The notes beneath the pieces are model-generated. The model was not told the DNA's origin. It saw only the letters and a list, made by a program, of their open reading frames with translations, and did not search any database. Shown here piece after piece: positions 63,829 through 64,000 of a DNA stretch of 64,000 nt. Position 1 is the first letter of the stretch. Each line of letters opens with the position of its first letter. The DNA is from Robbsia betulipollinis (GTDB lineage: Bacteria; Pseudomonadota; Gammaproteobacteria; Burkholderiales; Burkholderiaceae). The position numbers were made by a program, and so were the translations under genes. Location of the stretch: positions 310,001 to 374,000 of the forward strand of contig NZ_JAPMXC010000001.1 of NCBI RefSeq assembly GCF_026624755.1, in the 5' to 3' direction.

Positions 63829-64000
63829 CTAGACCTGCATCTGCATGATGTCGTTGTAGGCGCTGACCAGCTTGTTGCGCACCTGGACCGCGGTCTGGAA
63901 CTGGATGTTCGCCTTCTGCATATCGATCATGACATCGCTGAGGCTGGCATCGGAGGAGCCGGACTCGAAGGCGTGCGCCTGGCTCAGCGCATGGGTCTGG
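63829..64000 (-). CDS. fliE: Flagellar hook-basal body protein FliE, C-terminal part (partial)
   Basis: 57 C-terminal codons are inside the window; the start lies beyond the right edge. The protein ends [19 protein letters not shown] followed by [17 protein letters not shown], the diagnostic FliE C-terminus. FliE is the first rod protein, linking the MS ring to the rod. Transcribed toward the flhB-like gene from the neighbouring fliE-fliF operon, presumably. Confidence 0.93.
   Translation of the reverse strand, partial: QTHALSQAHAFESGSSDASLSDVMIDMQKANIQFQTAVQVRNKLVSAYNDIMQMQV

Overview
The window is high-GC, gene-dense chromosomal DNA with no rRNA, tRNA, CRISPR array, insertion sequence or phage gene that I can see. 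A glucokinase fused to an RpiR/HexR-type regulator, the gtsABC-type sugar ABC operon, the CioAB-type oxidase and the flagellar order fliC-fliD-fliS-fliT-fliK-flhB-like/fliE all point to a betaproteobacterium of the Burkholderiaceae (Burkholderia/Paraburkholderia/Robbsia-like). This is inference from gene content, not a database match.

Layout. 0-4.1 kb: end of an aromatic-ring dioxygenase operon (alpha end, beta, phthalate-dioxygenase-type reductase) followed by two alpha/beta hydrolases. 4.2-7.2 kb: DNA polymerase IV, a flavodoxin-like protein and its divergent LysR regulator. 7.3-14.1 kb: glucose module, with the Glk-RpiR fusion divergent from a four-gene sugar ABC transporter; a perfect HexR-type palindrome lies inside the transporter promoter. 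14.2-20.2 kb: MFS transporter, a two-gene flavin monooxygenase pair (sulfur/xenobiotic type), a Gly-rich lipoprotein and a CDF metal exporter. 20.2-24.6 kb: an overlapping three-gene operon (quinone oxidoreductase, Bcr/CflA-type efflux, ADP-forming acyl-CoA synthetase). 24.8-33.1 kb: NUDIX, a probable 2OG-Fe oxygenase, two Tat-exported hydrolases (ceramidase-like and esterase), MetX-like esterase, methyltransferase, small membrane protein, luciferase-like oxidoreductase and a DUF2177 protein. 33.2-35.8 kb: cyanide-insensitive bd oxidase with a 57-residue membrane protein. 36.2-38.2 kb: serine acetyltransferase overlapping a sirtuin.

38.2-46.9 kb is the most striking region. It holds an ECF sigma factor and ChrR-type zinc-cupin anti-sigma factor in an operon with a lipoprotein hydrolase, a DUF1295 protein and a CFA-like methyltransferase. 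Divergent from it is an operon of FAD oxidoreductase, DUF1365 protein and CFA synthase. Two back-to-back TGATCC-N18-TA(C/T)A promoters sit between them. This looks like a singlet-oxygen (RpoE-ChrR) regulon built around membrane-lipid modification. 47-52.6 kb: two glycoside hydrolases for glycogen/trehalose-type glucans and small proteins. 52.7-64 kb: flagellar filament region, with a TPR-glycosyltransferase-like protein, a sensorless histidine kinase and NarL-type regulator, flagellin (with a sigma-28 promoter), cap, FliS, FliT, FliK, an FlhB-tail protein and convergent fliE running off the end.

A recurring oddity is short tandem DNA repeats inside reading frames, with units of 6, 12 or 15 nt (all multiples of three). 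They sit at the ends of the sirtuin, sigma factor, DUF1365 protein and histidine kinase and near the N-terminus of the lipoprotein hydrolase.
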